Positions 45,618-56,713 of a stretch of DNA of 64,000 nt are shown piece by piece. The stretch comes from Batrachochytrium dendrobatidis JAM81 (lineage: Eukaryota; Chytridiomycota; Chytridiomycetes; Rhizophydiales): the NCBI RefSeq assembly GCF_000203795.2, contig NW_006281111.1, positions 684,539 to 748,538 on the forward strand. Reading direction: 5' to 3'. Positions within the stretch are counted from its first letter, which is position 1; the number at the start of each line of letters is the position of its first letter. The translations under genes and the position numbers were made by a program. Below the pieces are notes generated by a model. The model was not told the origin of the DNA. It worked only from the letters and a program-made list of their open reading frames with translations, and did no database searches.

Positions 45618-46593
45618 ATGACTGTTGCGCATGGCTTCTCAAGTGGTTTTAAAAAAGTAGTGGTTGTTGGGTCAGCAGGATGTGGCAAGTCTGCATTAGT
45701 GCAAAGGTATTTCTATCCAGTCTGACCAGATATAATAAACCAAGACTCGTTTAGATGCAATATATTTCAACCACATCTAAATTCAACATATATCTAGATA
45801 CATCAACAATACTTTTTCGACAGACTACCTGCAGACCTATGGTGCTGACCTATATATCAAAAACACAAACGAAAAGTACAAACTTATGTCTTATCATCGC
45901 TCAAACTCACCACTGGAATGATCGCCACTAATTTAAACTTTGATACTGGTGCAATGTATATTCATCCCAGCAAAAAATACTCGCTACAGATTTGGTGCTG
46001 TGGAGGCCATGAAAGGTATCGAACACTTTTAGACCAGTTTTACTCTGATATCAATGTACGTTTTTGCATTCAATCAGCACATGTTTTTAGAAATACTTGG
46101 ATCTGACCAAACTGGCCTTGATTTAGCAAATAGTTTTAATGCATGCTTATTGAATAACTATATATGTATAGGCAGCGTTACTTTGTTTTGATATGCAAAG
46201 TCAAAACTCATTTCAAGAGATTGAGTTTTGGTACAACGAATTAAAACGGTATGCTGGTATTATGGTCGATTTAATCATGCTTTTTTGTTTTGGCTTATTT
46301 ACCATCTCGCTCATGTCTGCGCTTATACTGTATAGAGCTGCACCCGACGCACAAATCATTTTGGTTGGTACCAAAGTGGATGACTCGGAAGCAACCGCTG
46401 TTAAAATCCCAGATGCAATGTTTACCGTAAGTCATACAGCTGGACTGAACTTATTCTATTACTGGGATTTAAATATTTTTTTATTTGTTTGATGTAGGCA
46501 AAAGACTGGAGCGTTGATTTCAAGGCTGTTTCATCAAAATCCGGAGAAAATATTGAGGATCTATTTGATCAAGTCATGTCCAAACTAGGATAA
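45618..46593 (+). CDS. atypical Ras/Rab-superfamily small GTPase
   Basis: 171-residue GTP-binding protein in six exons (45618-45706, 45798-45875, 45971-46055, 46172-46248, 46336-46426, 46498-46593; 516 nt). G1 is normal: GSAGCGKSAL. Switch I keeps a Thr (LQTYGADLYI). G3, usually DTAGQE, reads WCCGGHERYR, so the Mg-coordinating Asp and the catalytic Gln are both replaced. G4 is GTKVD (TKxD as in Rho proteins) and G5 is VSSKSGENIEDLF. There is no C-terminal Cys for lipid attachment. It may bind nucleotide but hydrolyse poorly; that is inference. It is reminiscent of Rab-like proteins of cilia (IFT27, RABL group), but I cannot place it in a subfamily. Confidence 0.75.
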
Positions 46594-46658
46594 ATGTTGC
46601 TTGTATTTTTGTACGCAGAAAAGCAATATACGACTGATTTTAAATGAAAATTTATAGT

Positions 46659-49600
46659 CTATATACCATTGAGCCTGTTTATGCTACTCAAGGAGCTGTA
46701 AAGTGACACGGTTGAATTGATATTTGCCGTGCTTCCACCTTGCCATATAGTGTGGTAAAATCTACAAAATAGCAATAGTCAGTTAAAAACTCGGTGTCCA
46801 GTTAAAAGATATGAGTTGCTAAAATTCAACAAGATTGATTTTAAAAACCAATCTGTTACATTCAACTTGCCTTGAAATTAGTGAGGAAACAAGAATCTTG
46901 CGAGGTCCATAATCAATACTATCTAATATGGACATGTATTTTGTCATCCATTTTTGAATAGTATCTTCATCAAACCTACTATTCATAAACTTCAATCCAC
47001 CCTCAAGCCCATGTGAAGTTTCGACAATCACAAGTTTAACATCATACTGATCGTGTTCAATGTCCGACCAGAGTCGATTGGTATTAATTTCATCGGTTTG
47101 AAAACAAGGCTCACGACAGCAAAGCATATCTGCCACTGTTAGCCCTTTCTTGATCCATTCTTTGGATTCGCGCAAGCTAATAAACTCAAATCTTGCATCA
47201 AGCTTTTCTGATAGGTGAAACGCTTCAGCAACTTGCATATTAGTACAGGCTACACCGTGACGCTTGGCATTACGAAGAGTTTTATGCAGCGATTCATACA
47301 AGGAATCAAATGTCAGACCTTGTTTACTAACATCTATTTTGATGGGCACAGTATCTGACAATGGACCGACAAAAATACCATGACGACGGTAAGATTGAGA
47401 TACGCCTAAAACATACTTTTCACTGCCAGAGATGTGTCTGAGAAGTATGGAAAATGCAGTAAGACATACTACATCCACCGATTTTGGTTTTGAGCGCTTA
47501 TGATATTCCAAAACAGGTAATACTGTGGCATCTACTGCTTCGTTTGATGTGGTTACTGCAGAGTATTTTAACGGACTGTTTGCGCGAGACGGTTGATCAT
47601 CATCGTCAGATTTTTCAGACTCTAGTAAACTTTCGTTGTCGGATGAAGCAGAGGCATCTGCGCGCCTTTGTTTTTGACGAGCCTTGACTGAAATAGCCCA
47701 GTTGACCCTGAATCGGCGTAAGTTATCCAACGTTTCGGATGAAACAGTGAGTGGAACATACCCCCACTTTGATGATGCATCCAGCGACTCGAGCAGAGGT
47801 AAATTTGATTCATACAAGGCACAAAGTGAAATGGGTGCAATTTTTGTTTCTACGTAGGGTGGTTTTAAAATATAATTTAGTCGAATCGACATATCATCAG
47901 TTGATTCAAGCAGATTTTGGGTAGATTTGAGACCATCAGAGACACTTTCAAAATCGCGTGTTGCTTTGGCAATCTTTCGCTCAAGTGCAAACTTGACCTT
48001 GCTTTGTTCATGAAGACAATCTTTAATACGGTTTCGAACAAATTCTGCCAGGGCAATGATTTTACGTCTATCGCGCGACATGAGGTTGAGATGCTCGATA
48101 TCTGCTTCTGTGATTGCAGCAAAACCCTCGAGTGTGAGTTTGGTTGCATTGATCTTATGTTGTGCTTCTTTGGGCACTTCGTGCTTTTCCAGCAATCCAA
48201 TCACATTGTCTGTGGCTGCATCATCGCCTAAAACAGCTTTAATCAATGCCGCCTTTGCCTCTTTTGTGATTTGTATCACTTCACCTCCCGTACTATCCAT
48301 ATAAGTTGAAATCACTCCTTCCCCATTTTCACTCTTGGTGATCTCGCTTCTTTGACATCGTAGTTCTTTCAAATCGGTCTGAAGTTCAGACTTGCGTTTA
48401 ATTAAGCTTGCAACTGAATTACTTAGCGCAGACTTTTCTTTACCAAGTCGTTTTAGTTGTCCCTCGATATCATCCTTTTCACTTCGCTCAACTGAATCTT
48501 GTTTTATTTCGATACATTGATCACGCCAAAACGACATGTCGCTTTTTCCACGTTTACAATCGTTTGCAAATTCGAAAAATTCTTCAGTTTCAATTGTTTT
48601 GTAAGTATCGATGCATGCTATTTTGTCAGATTGAGGTTTTTCAAGTTTGCAGAAACGATAGCATTGATTATAGAGATGAATGCATTCATGAGCTATCCAT
48701 GTCAATGATATCTCGTCTACCACTGCCATACTAGCGGCAAATACTAGCACAGTATGACCAAGTGGGTTGAGTGGATGGTCACTTGATTTCAATGATGGAG
48801 GATACTTGATGGCTAAAACGCTAAAAGGCATACGGATTCCAACTGGCTGCATCCACGACTGTGCATATTCTGCAACACTTTCTATCCATTGGTTGCTGTC
48901 GACATCTCGGCGCATGAGTTGTGGGTGTGCACTTGCTTCAACAACGTCAAAAAACGCATCTAAAGGAAGCTCCTGCCATGTTCGTGGATCAAGTATACCC
49001 TCTATATCCGCGTCTACAATGCGTTCGTTACGATAAAATTTGGTGCGTACTACTGAATACAATGCGCATATTTTGTTGATACATTTGGCCATATCTTGCT
49101 GAACCAATGTATGGTTAGTAATATGATAGGCCTGGGAAATCCTAAATAGTGATTCTGTAAATGGGATATAGGTAGGAGACTCTTTTTCGTCTTTGGATGG
49201 ACAAAGACGAGAGTAGATATCCCACTGCAGGGGCGTGGCTCGATACCTTCCAACTTGCTGTGTATCGGATCGCTGATCAAATCGAGAGGATGCAGTGTAT
49301 ATGGTAGACATGGATGCATTCATAGAGTCTTCAAGTCCACTCATTTTTTCTTGGATGCTCACCAAATCTGGTATGGATTGCAGAGTGTCTAGGTTGGTTA
49401 AAAGTGGTACGCTCTTGGAAATAGCACTTGTTTTGCTGGAGAAATTTCCTTTACGAGAATTAAACATTCCAACAAGTTGAGGACGACCTTGATATAGTTG
49501 GTTTTGTGATCCAGATAGCTTGGACAGATCACTGCTTTCAAGTGTTGGTGGTAACAGCTTTTCTATATTTTCTTCAGAGCCAGCAGCATATTTTGTTGAG

Positions 49601-50519
49601 CTATTCCATAAAGGTAGTTCTGGTGGTGGATAATAAGGCTTTTTAGCACTCTGTGGACGACTTCTAGTAAAATGTTTATCTGCTTGAGCATCACCAGACT
49701 GGTTAGAAGCACGACGATTGGACATATGGTGACGATCATGATCCTTATTGTTCACATCACTTTCATCCTCAGAACCATAATGCAAAACAGCGTCCAATTT
49801 TGAAACGCTTTTGCTTGTAGGTATGACCTTATTGTGGGGTGGTACTAGTTCACTCTGGCTATCCATAGAGAGTTTACGAGTGCCCTGCGAACCAGGACGC
49901 GACCGAATTGTACTTTTTGAACTGGATCCATTGATTTCCAATGCGGTTTCAACTAAATTAACTGCAGTTTTTGTTGGTATGTCACTCAACGAAATGCCTG
50001 GCTTTGTATTTGGTTTGGCTCTATGGTTTATGGAAGATGAACCTGGACGACGGTTTATACTTTTCAGGTGTGATTCTGAACCAAGAGTGGTATGGTGACC
50101 TACAGATGGTTTTGAATCTCGATTTGAATGTATGTTAGAAGATGCAGATGGTGGACGTACATCTATTCCAAATCCAGTCTGACGGGACACATGTTGAGGA
50201 TGGCGGATCTGGTGTGCAGAGGCGTCAGAATTGGACAACATGGGAAGGGACTGTGCTTTAAACCGTGGCATTTTGTCTGCATTCTTTACTTTATTTTCGG
50301 AATGTACTGCATGAGGTTTGTTGGTTGTAGGTGGTACTGGATGTTGATGGTGATGCTCATAAACGCGTTCCAGACCAGTTTGCTAAATGATAGATATAAT
50401 AAAGCGAACTTGGTGAGAAGGTTGGTAAATATGCAGGTAGCAGTAGAATAGTATACCTCTTCACGCATACGAACCACCATACCACGAAAGGTAGATTGTG
50501 GAATAGGTGGTGGCTGCAT
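46659..50519 (-). CDS. condensation-domain-like protein with SAM-like/coiled-coil insert
   Basis: 1225-residue protein in three exons (50457-50519, 46871-50382, 46659-46761). Residues 1-400 are Ser-rich and likely disordered. Two parts resemble the halves of an NRPS-type condensation (acyltransferase) domain: an N-half from about residue 440 (YHITNHTLVQQDMAKCINKI, ALYSVVRTKFYR) and a C-half around 940-1190 (KYVLGVSQSYRRHGIFVGPL, SDTVPIKIDV). Between them lie a coiled coil (KRLGKEKSALSNSVASLIKR) and a SAM-like helical segment (about 745-810, GLLEKHEVPKEAQHK; FAAITEADIEHL). The HHxxxDG catalytic motif is absent; the matching place (about 568) reads ASMAVVDEISL. It is therefore probably not a working synthetase. 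The last intron is drawn with a GC donor (GCAAGT, 46870). A GT donor three bases on gives a different tail. Confidence 0.65.
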
Positions 50520-50810
50520 TTAATCTCGAGTATGTGTATAGGTATTTATGGTCTGAATACATCAAGCTAATTCAATTTGGAAATTTCTGAAGAGTGAGTG
50601 AAATCAATACCACGTGATTCACTCACTGCATGAATCAATTATTTGTAGCCGATTCGACAGATGTAGATATGCATAGTAACTGTCAGTTGATTAAACAACT
50701 CTCGAGTCAAAGCTGCTGAAGTTGAAAACTTTGTACTAGATAAATCCATCAAATTTGAATTTTAAATATTTATCAACTGTCGATACTTTTGAAATCGGGA
50801 TTTGTCTTAC

Positions 50811-51010
50811 AATCGTATTCATGTAAACTGAAGCATTTGCATTTATTTTACAGTAGCTACGTTAGAATAAACAATGGTTAAATATCTGTTGCATTTTTGA
50901 TCCCTCCAAACACAACGTCCACCATATGATGTGCAATTAAATCATAGTTTTAAACTAAGACTGCCCTTTTTGGCAGTCATACATTGTACAATCACCATCA
51001 TCCATTGAAA
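50811..51010 (+). mobile_element. TIR element, family A, left-end copy
   Basis: Starts AATCGTATTCATGTAAACTG AAGC, continues GAATAAACAATGGTTAAATA, then CATAGTTTTAAACTAAGACT and GGCAGTCATACATTGTACAA, in the family order. The right terminus is missing. Confidence 0.6.
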
Positions 51011-51497
51011 TGAGATTCTTTTAGTTTAACCATTGCATGAACAAACCATAAAAACACGATTAAGCTCAGTAATAGTACAAGCTACTTCAAGCGGTAATTC
51101 AACCACTTTGAGATTGGTCACCATCTCACTAATCAACCAGTGTAAATGGTTAACCAACAACAGGATCAGTGAGTATTGTACAAGTGGCAAATTGGAGTAT
51201 TTCCATGTAATCTTGACATTTAGCTTTCTTTTGCACTTGTACTCATGTCGATAAAACCGAGACAATAAAAAGCATATTGATAACAACGAATGAGGCTTTT
51301 CATGTATCTTCAATATCATCATATTTTTGCCACCACCCGAAATACTTTTAGAACCCAATCGCATTCAAAACAAACTAACTCGGTATCTAACGGATCAGGT
51401 GTTTTGGGCTTTCAAGTATATCAAACACTTGATATGGAGATGTTGACGGTAGTGACATTTTCATGAGATTTGAGTCTAGAATAAACAAGAAGAATAG

Positions 51498-51658
51498 GAT
51501 TTGATGGATTTGATGAGTAGGATTTGGTGAGTTTAGTGAGTAGGATTTGGTGGGTTTGATGAGTAGGATTTGATGGGTTTGATGAGTAGGATTTGGTGAG
51601 TTTGATGAATAGGATTTGGTGGATTTGATGAGTAGGATTTGATGGGTTTGATGAATAG
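51498..51658. repeat. 23-bp minisatellite, 7 copies
   Basis: The unit GATTTGGTGGGTTTGATGAG TAG is repeated head to tail seven times with minor changes (GGTGAG, GATGGA, GAATAG). It ends about 107 bp before the cyclin start codon. Because the unit length is not a multiple of 3, the long frames seen across it on the minus strand are by-products. Confidence 0.85.
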
Positions 51659-51765
51659 TATTTGAGATGCAGAAGAAAACCAAAGCCAACAGCAGCCAAT
51701 TCAAGCTTCTAGTTTGAATGATTTCTACTGACGACTAAACTATTGTAAGATCTGACAGCAGACAC

Positions 51766-53863
51766 ATGAATACTACTACTGCAGACATGCATGATAGGAA
51801 TGGGAGTAGACTCCCCTCCAGTGCTAGTGTCTCAAGTGATCCTTTAGATAAAGTCTCGTATGGTTCTGCCTCCCGTCTTAAAGGTTATAGCTCTGCTAGA
51901 CATCGACAGTCCTCTCAAGCCAACAGGCCTAATAGCAGCAATGGTTATACTGCATCAGCAACTCGCAGAGAGGCTTCTACTCACAGCTACAGCAGTCTTA
52001 GCAATCACAGTACCAGCAACAGCACTACTCCAGCTCATACAGGTGGAGGTCCCATTCGAATAGCTGGTCATCAGAAACTAGCCTCTCCTCCCCACAAGAC
52101 TAATAATACCACTTCCAATATGTCCAGTAGCAGTCACTACGACGGTTCTTATGGAAACAAAATCAGCAGAGATGGATATAGCAGGAACAACAGTAACTCT
52201 TATTCTGGCACAGGAGAGTCCAGATCCAACAACTTCAATCATACTAGTAGAAGCTACTCTAGTCATAGGGAACATACTCCTCGTCGTACTCCAACTCATG
52301 TACAGAGACCATCCACTCCACTCCATCAAAACAACTGGCTGGTATCCTTGGCAGATATGCAAAACAGTCCATCTATAAATGCTGGATTCACTTTTGTCAA
52401 AGAAACCAGCTGTAGAATGAAGGGTTGCATGTTCATGGCTACAGTTGGGATGGCCATTAATGTGTGAGTTTGCATGTATTCAATGTGTTTTACGGCCATA
52501 TTCATGCCAATGGATCGCTTGTATTTATCTTGCAGTCTCTCGGAATATGCAATGGTTGAATACTCGTTTTTTCTACTACACTGCTTGTTCAGTACATGCT
52601 TTATTGCTTCAACAACTGCAACCATCATATGATGCAACAAACTATAGTTTTGAACTGGAATCATTCTTCTTTTTGCTAGTCATACACTACGATCTGTAAA
52701 TTTGATACCAGATTCATCCATTGTAACTCAGATATTGGGTTCAACTATCCTGATGTTATCCATCATTTCATGAGATTGGCTGCTTATTATGTACTTTGCA
52801 TCTTTATTAGTATTTCATTTTACCTGAATACAACTGCAATGATATCCATGGTTGATCAACTAAACATACTTTTATTTCCTTGTGCATGGGTTTACATTTA
52901 GCACTCAAACTTCTATCGGAATCGCATGTGTCTTGTTGCATAGATTCTATTTAAGAAACTCTTTAAAGGACTTTGACTTTCATGTAAGTTGCTAGTGCAA
53001 TAAAATAGTCTAGCCGCTGCTAACATGCCTTTTAAACATGTGAATTAGGATGTGGGTGCTGCATGTCTGTTTCTTGCATGCAAAATTCATGAAACCCCAA
53101 AGCGATTCAAAGATCTTATAATAGCATGCGCTCGAAAGTCTCATAAAGACGATTCTCTCCCTATTATTGATGGATCAAAAGAGTTTCGACGATGGCAGGA
53201 AACCATTCTGTATCACGAAGAGATAGTTTTGACCTCGTTGTGCTTTGATCTAAATGTAGATACTCCTTACGATATACTTATGCGTATGGGAACTGAACTA
53301 AATGGTAAATTTCCCTATACTTGTCATCCACTGTGTTCTATATCTTGAAAATTAATCTTTGGATTCGATGTTAAATCTAGTTACAAAACAATTAAGGCAA
53401 ATTGCATGGAGTATTGTCAATGACATTTTACGAACCACGCTATGTGTTAGATCTACTCCAAGTTGTATTGCTGCAGGCTCACTATTGTTTGCCATCCGCA
53501 TATTAGACGATCCAGATGGTGAAGGAGTATCAGAACAAAAATTTTGGGAATTGTGTAAATGCGATCATTCAAAAGTTGAAGGTACATACATTGGCATTGG
53601 TTTTACAAGGCTGATTGGTTATACTCAATACTATTTTTGAACACTGTTTAGCGGTAATGGAAGAAATCATAGAATTGTATTCATCACAAGAACTTTCAGT
53701 AAGTCTACTGACTAGCATTGCACTGAGATTAGACGTTGCTGATTCTATCCGTTGATGCCTTCATGTCTGATCAATGTATATGTTTATTTGATATTTTATA
53801 TTCCAGCAGCATTTAAGTCGCAGAGATCATCGCAAAGTGACGGCATCGACATCTAGAAAGTAA
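51766..53863 (+). CDS. transcription-type cyclin (C/K/T/L group)
   Basis: Partner of a CDK9/CDK12/CTK1-like kinase acting on RNA polymerase II. Six exons (51766-52463, 52902-52983, 53049-53304, 53381-53581, 53652-53698, 53807-53863) give 446 aa. The N-terminal 200 residues are Ser/Asn/Tyr-rich and disordered. The first cyclin box runs from WLVSLADMQNSP through TQTSIGIACVLLHRFYLRNS and DVGAACLFLACKIHETPKRF, the last being the cyclin signature. The second box includes QIAWSIVNDILRTTLCVRST and AAGSLLFAIR. The C-terminus is short and basic (RRDHRKVTASTSRK). Closest in pattern to cyclin K/T and yeast Ctk2; the exact subgroup is unsure. Intron 1 is enlarged by a family A element. It is odd in having its low-complexity tail at the N-terminus rather than the C-terminus. 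Confidence 0.9.
52488..52840 (+). mobile_element. TIR element, family A, inside cyclin intron 1
   Basis: The left end is TTTACGGCCATATTCATGCC AATGG (diverged) and the right end is TTAGTATTTCATTTTACCTG AATACAAC. It fills about 353 of the 438-bp intron 52464-52901. The interior has TTTTGAACTGGAATCATTCT and CATTTCATGAGATTGGCTGC. Confidence 0.65.
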
Positions 53864-54237
53864 TCTACTTGAAGAAATATCATTTTTAAGCATTGACCTA
53901 TACTTTACGCATTTCTTGACCTTTTAATCCATCAAATAATGAAACCTTCATACCTATACTATCACTCACTCAATATGTATACAACTTTTGTTTCAAACAC
54001 CACTATTGTTTACATGACCAACAAGATATCAAAATCCTACATCACTTTACTGAGACTTGTATTTTCACATACAATTAAAGTGAAAATCTTTACAGGAATA
54101 CAAGAGAAAAGTAAATGATTAACGCTCTGTTTCTATTGTTGCCAAGTGTAGGGCTAAACCCTATAAGACATAAATACTCACAAGAGCATCATACAAAACA
54201 CTATGTATGCATCAGCTTCTCACTTGAAACAATGAGG
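53864..54237. other. spacer between convergent cyclin and HROB-like genes
   Basis: 374 bp of AT-rich sequence holding both 3' UTRs. No gene or repeat recognised. Confidence 0.5.
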
Positions 54238-56584
54238 TTATCTCTGAAGCGATGATGTAGTATGCGAGTTGGATATGGTACTGATATGCACAGATGAAGC
54301 AGGCAGTGAGTCTTTCCATAGCCGTGGAGGATCTCCCATTAATGTAAACACACTGCCAATATTCGCTATTGTGACATTGAGGTACCTGGATCTACGTGTA
54401 GGCTTAAATATCGATACCTACAACATAAATGAGATGAGTATCGAAAATAGAAAACTTTAAAGCAAAATGCTCATGATCTTACCGAATTTAATTCTAATAC
54501 TGCTCCTGGGACCAAAGCGTCAGGAAATGTTTCAAATACATCTCTGTGGATTGTTCCCCTAATCTCACCTAAAGCATCACCCAAAGTGTTAATGAATGGT
54601 TTGTAATCAATGCACTCGATGAATGATAAGCAAGACAATTTCGAGTCACGTTATGGTCTTACCGGATGGATCTTTAAACAGTGCACCTGCATCTAAATCA
54701 CTTTTGTCTACTTCTCGAATCAAAACAACAAGTTGATTGATTTTACTATCTTCGCTTGCATGTTTTCCCGACAATGCAGCTGCAATACCATGAAGTTTGG
54801 CTAATAATCCATTCAAGCCATTACAAAATAAAATCAACCAGCCATACTTTCAAGATGGTCACCAATACAAGACAAACCCATGCAGAATAATACATACAAT
54901 CGTATTCAGGAAACACTTGTCGCATGTTCATCCATGCTGTGGATATAAAATCTTGATCATGAGCACTGCATTCTGCCCGCGTCCGTGCCCGCTTTTCTTG
55001 ACGTTGCGATGGTGTACTTTGACTATTTTCAGGCACATGCTGTTGCTCCAACATATCCATCTATCTCCAAAATTCAACCCAATTTAAATTATTAACCAAC
55101 TGACCTTGATGTGACATTGTGCTGTTTGAAGCATTGATGACCAAATGTAGCGGTAATGAATATATACTTTACCAATGCACCTGCAGGACCTGGAATTGTA
55201 GATTTCCGCTTTACGCTTCGAGAATTTATAAGAGGACTCGATCGAATAGAATTATAGCCAGATGTTACTCTATGAGCAGTGTTTGCTTCTCTCAAAAAAG
55301 CTACTGGCGACGGACTAGACACTGAAGCAGACTTATCGACCTCACAAACTTGATTTGCTTTTAATGGAGTATGTGCAAATGGAGATTTTTTCCTGTTGAA
55401 TGCAAATGACCCAGTTGATGGAAACAATTGTGATGGTTCTGTTGATGCAGGCAGTGATTTTGGCTGATGCGGCAACTGAGTCAAAACAGATGGTATACTT
55501 TTTTTTTCAATCATACTACCAGTTGATACTGGTATATTGGGAGTATGTGTGGTGAAATGCATTGATCTTTTAACAGGCGTTTGATCAATTGCTGAAATGG
55601 GCGTGACTGATCCAAGAATATGTCCGCTAGTTGGTTTTGGAGTAGGAGTTTGTGGAACAAGCGATGTTGAAATATCACTGATGATAGGATTGGACAATTT
55701 TTCCACGCTATGAGATATCTGTGTTTGATTAAGCAAAGTACAAGATTGCTCGTGTACAAACGAGTTGCTCATTTCTACAAGTGTTGGCACAGATGAAAGA
55801 TCTGCTGATATTAAAGGAGTTGAAACAGTAGTGTTGGATCTCATTAAAGTATGATGATTATGTTGCTGTTGATTAGCAAGTTTTAGTTGACTGTTTTCAT
55901 GTATCTGAGTAAATGGTGGTAAACTCTCTTCAGCATCGCCCAATGCCTTGAGCATTTCTGCATCAAAGTCATCATCAAAACCATACATTTCCTGTGGTAA
56001 GGCATCTGCAGTGTCGATCCTACTATTATTTGTCCGGCTGTGGTCATCATTCGTACACGACGGTGCATATTCAGCCGATGGTGCCAAACTATTTACTTTT
56101 GCATTCAATGGAGAATGAACTAATGAGCCTTGTTCAAACAGCTGCTAAATGGATTCACAACACTCATACAAGTTAGTGTCTTGTACCAATCCATAGTGAG
56201 ATCAGCGCTTATCTATTTTGACAATGAATCAAATCGGACAACTCACAGGATTGCTACTGTAACTGATGGGAGTGAAAGGTGACTTGACAATAACAGCCGG
56301 TTTGAACTTTTTGAATCCTACTTGCGATTGCAAAGACGGCTGTCCACCATGACTGTAAGTATGTAGACTATGAGTGCGGTGGTCATTCACATCTCTAGAC
56401 ACATCAATTGCAGATGTCCGAGGATTAAAAGTTTGTCCAGACGTCAACTGTTCCGTACTATTCTGCTCTGGTGTATGCGACTGCTGGGATAGTTTTCCCT
56501 ATAAAATAAACATAAAACAGTTAGCCAAACTACTGTTCATGTCCAGACAACTCCCGAAACTGCTGCTGTTCTCACTCTAAACAT
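54238..56584 (-). CDS. HROB: HROB (C17orf53)-like homologous recombination OB-fold protein
   Basis: In animals HROB loads the MCM8-MCM9 helicase during recombination and crosslink repair. Seven exons: 56576-56584 (tentative, MFR), 56247-56498, 55173-56144, 54898-55060, 54663-54800, 54483-54568, 54238-54417 (1800 nt, 599 aa). The first 400 residues are Ser/Thr-rich and disordered, with an acidic motif (GFDDDFDAEMLKALGDAEES) like the animal N-terminus. KSTIPGPAGAL matches the diagnostic PGPAG motif. Then come DFISTAWMNM and the OB-fold: INQLVVLIREVDKSDLDAGA, LFKDPSGEIRGTIHRDVFET, LVPGAVLELNSVSIFKPTRR, SRYLNVTIANIGSVFTL. Every phase agrees except that exon 1 is only 9 nt and uncertain. Fungal HROB proteins are seldom annotated. 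Confidence 0.85.
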
Positions 56585-56713
56585 GTTGAATTTCAATGTA
56601 AGAAAGAAAATATACTTCAAAGTCGACTTCCAACTCGATTTAAATGGGCAAAATTCAATTCCAATAATCGAGTTTGCTATCATATCGTATGTAATCCAAC
56701 ATGATTTAAAGAT

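Larger units (their letters stand above)
50520..51765. other. intergenic region between divergent genes
   Basis: Contains the 5' side of the condensation-like gene, a CACGTGATTCACTCACT stretch (50602-50630), a family A fragment (50811-51010), a small unassigned frame region, and a 23-bp minisatellite (51498-51658) close to the cyclin start. No gene is supported. Confidence 0.55.

Noticed and set aside
51387..51704. Frames reading SSNPSNPTHQIHQILL-type repeats
   Set aside because: Direct product of the 23-bp minisatellite, which reads through all three frames. No start context or homology.
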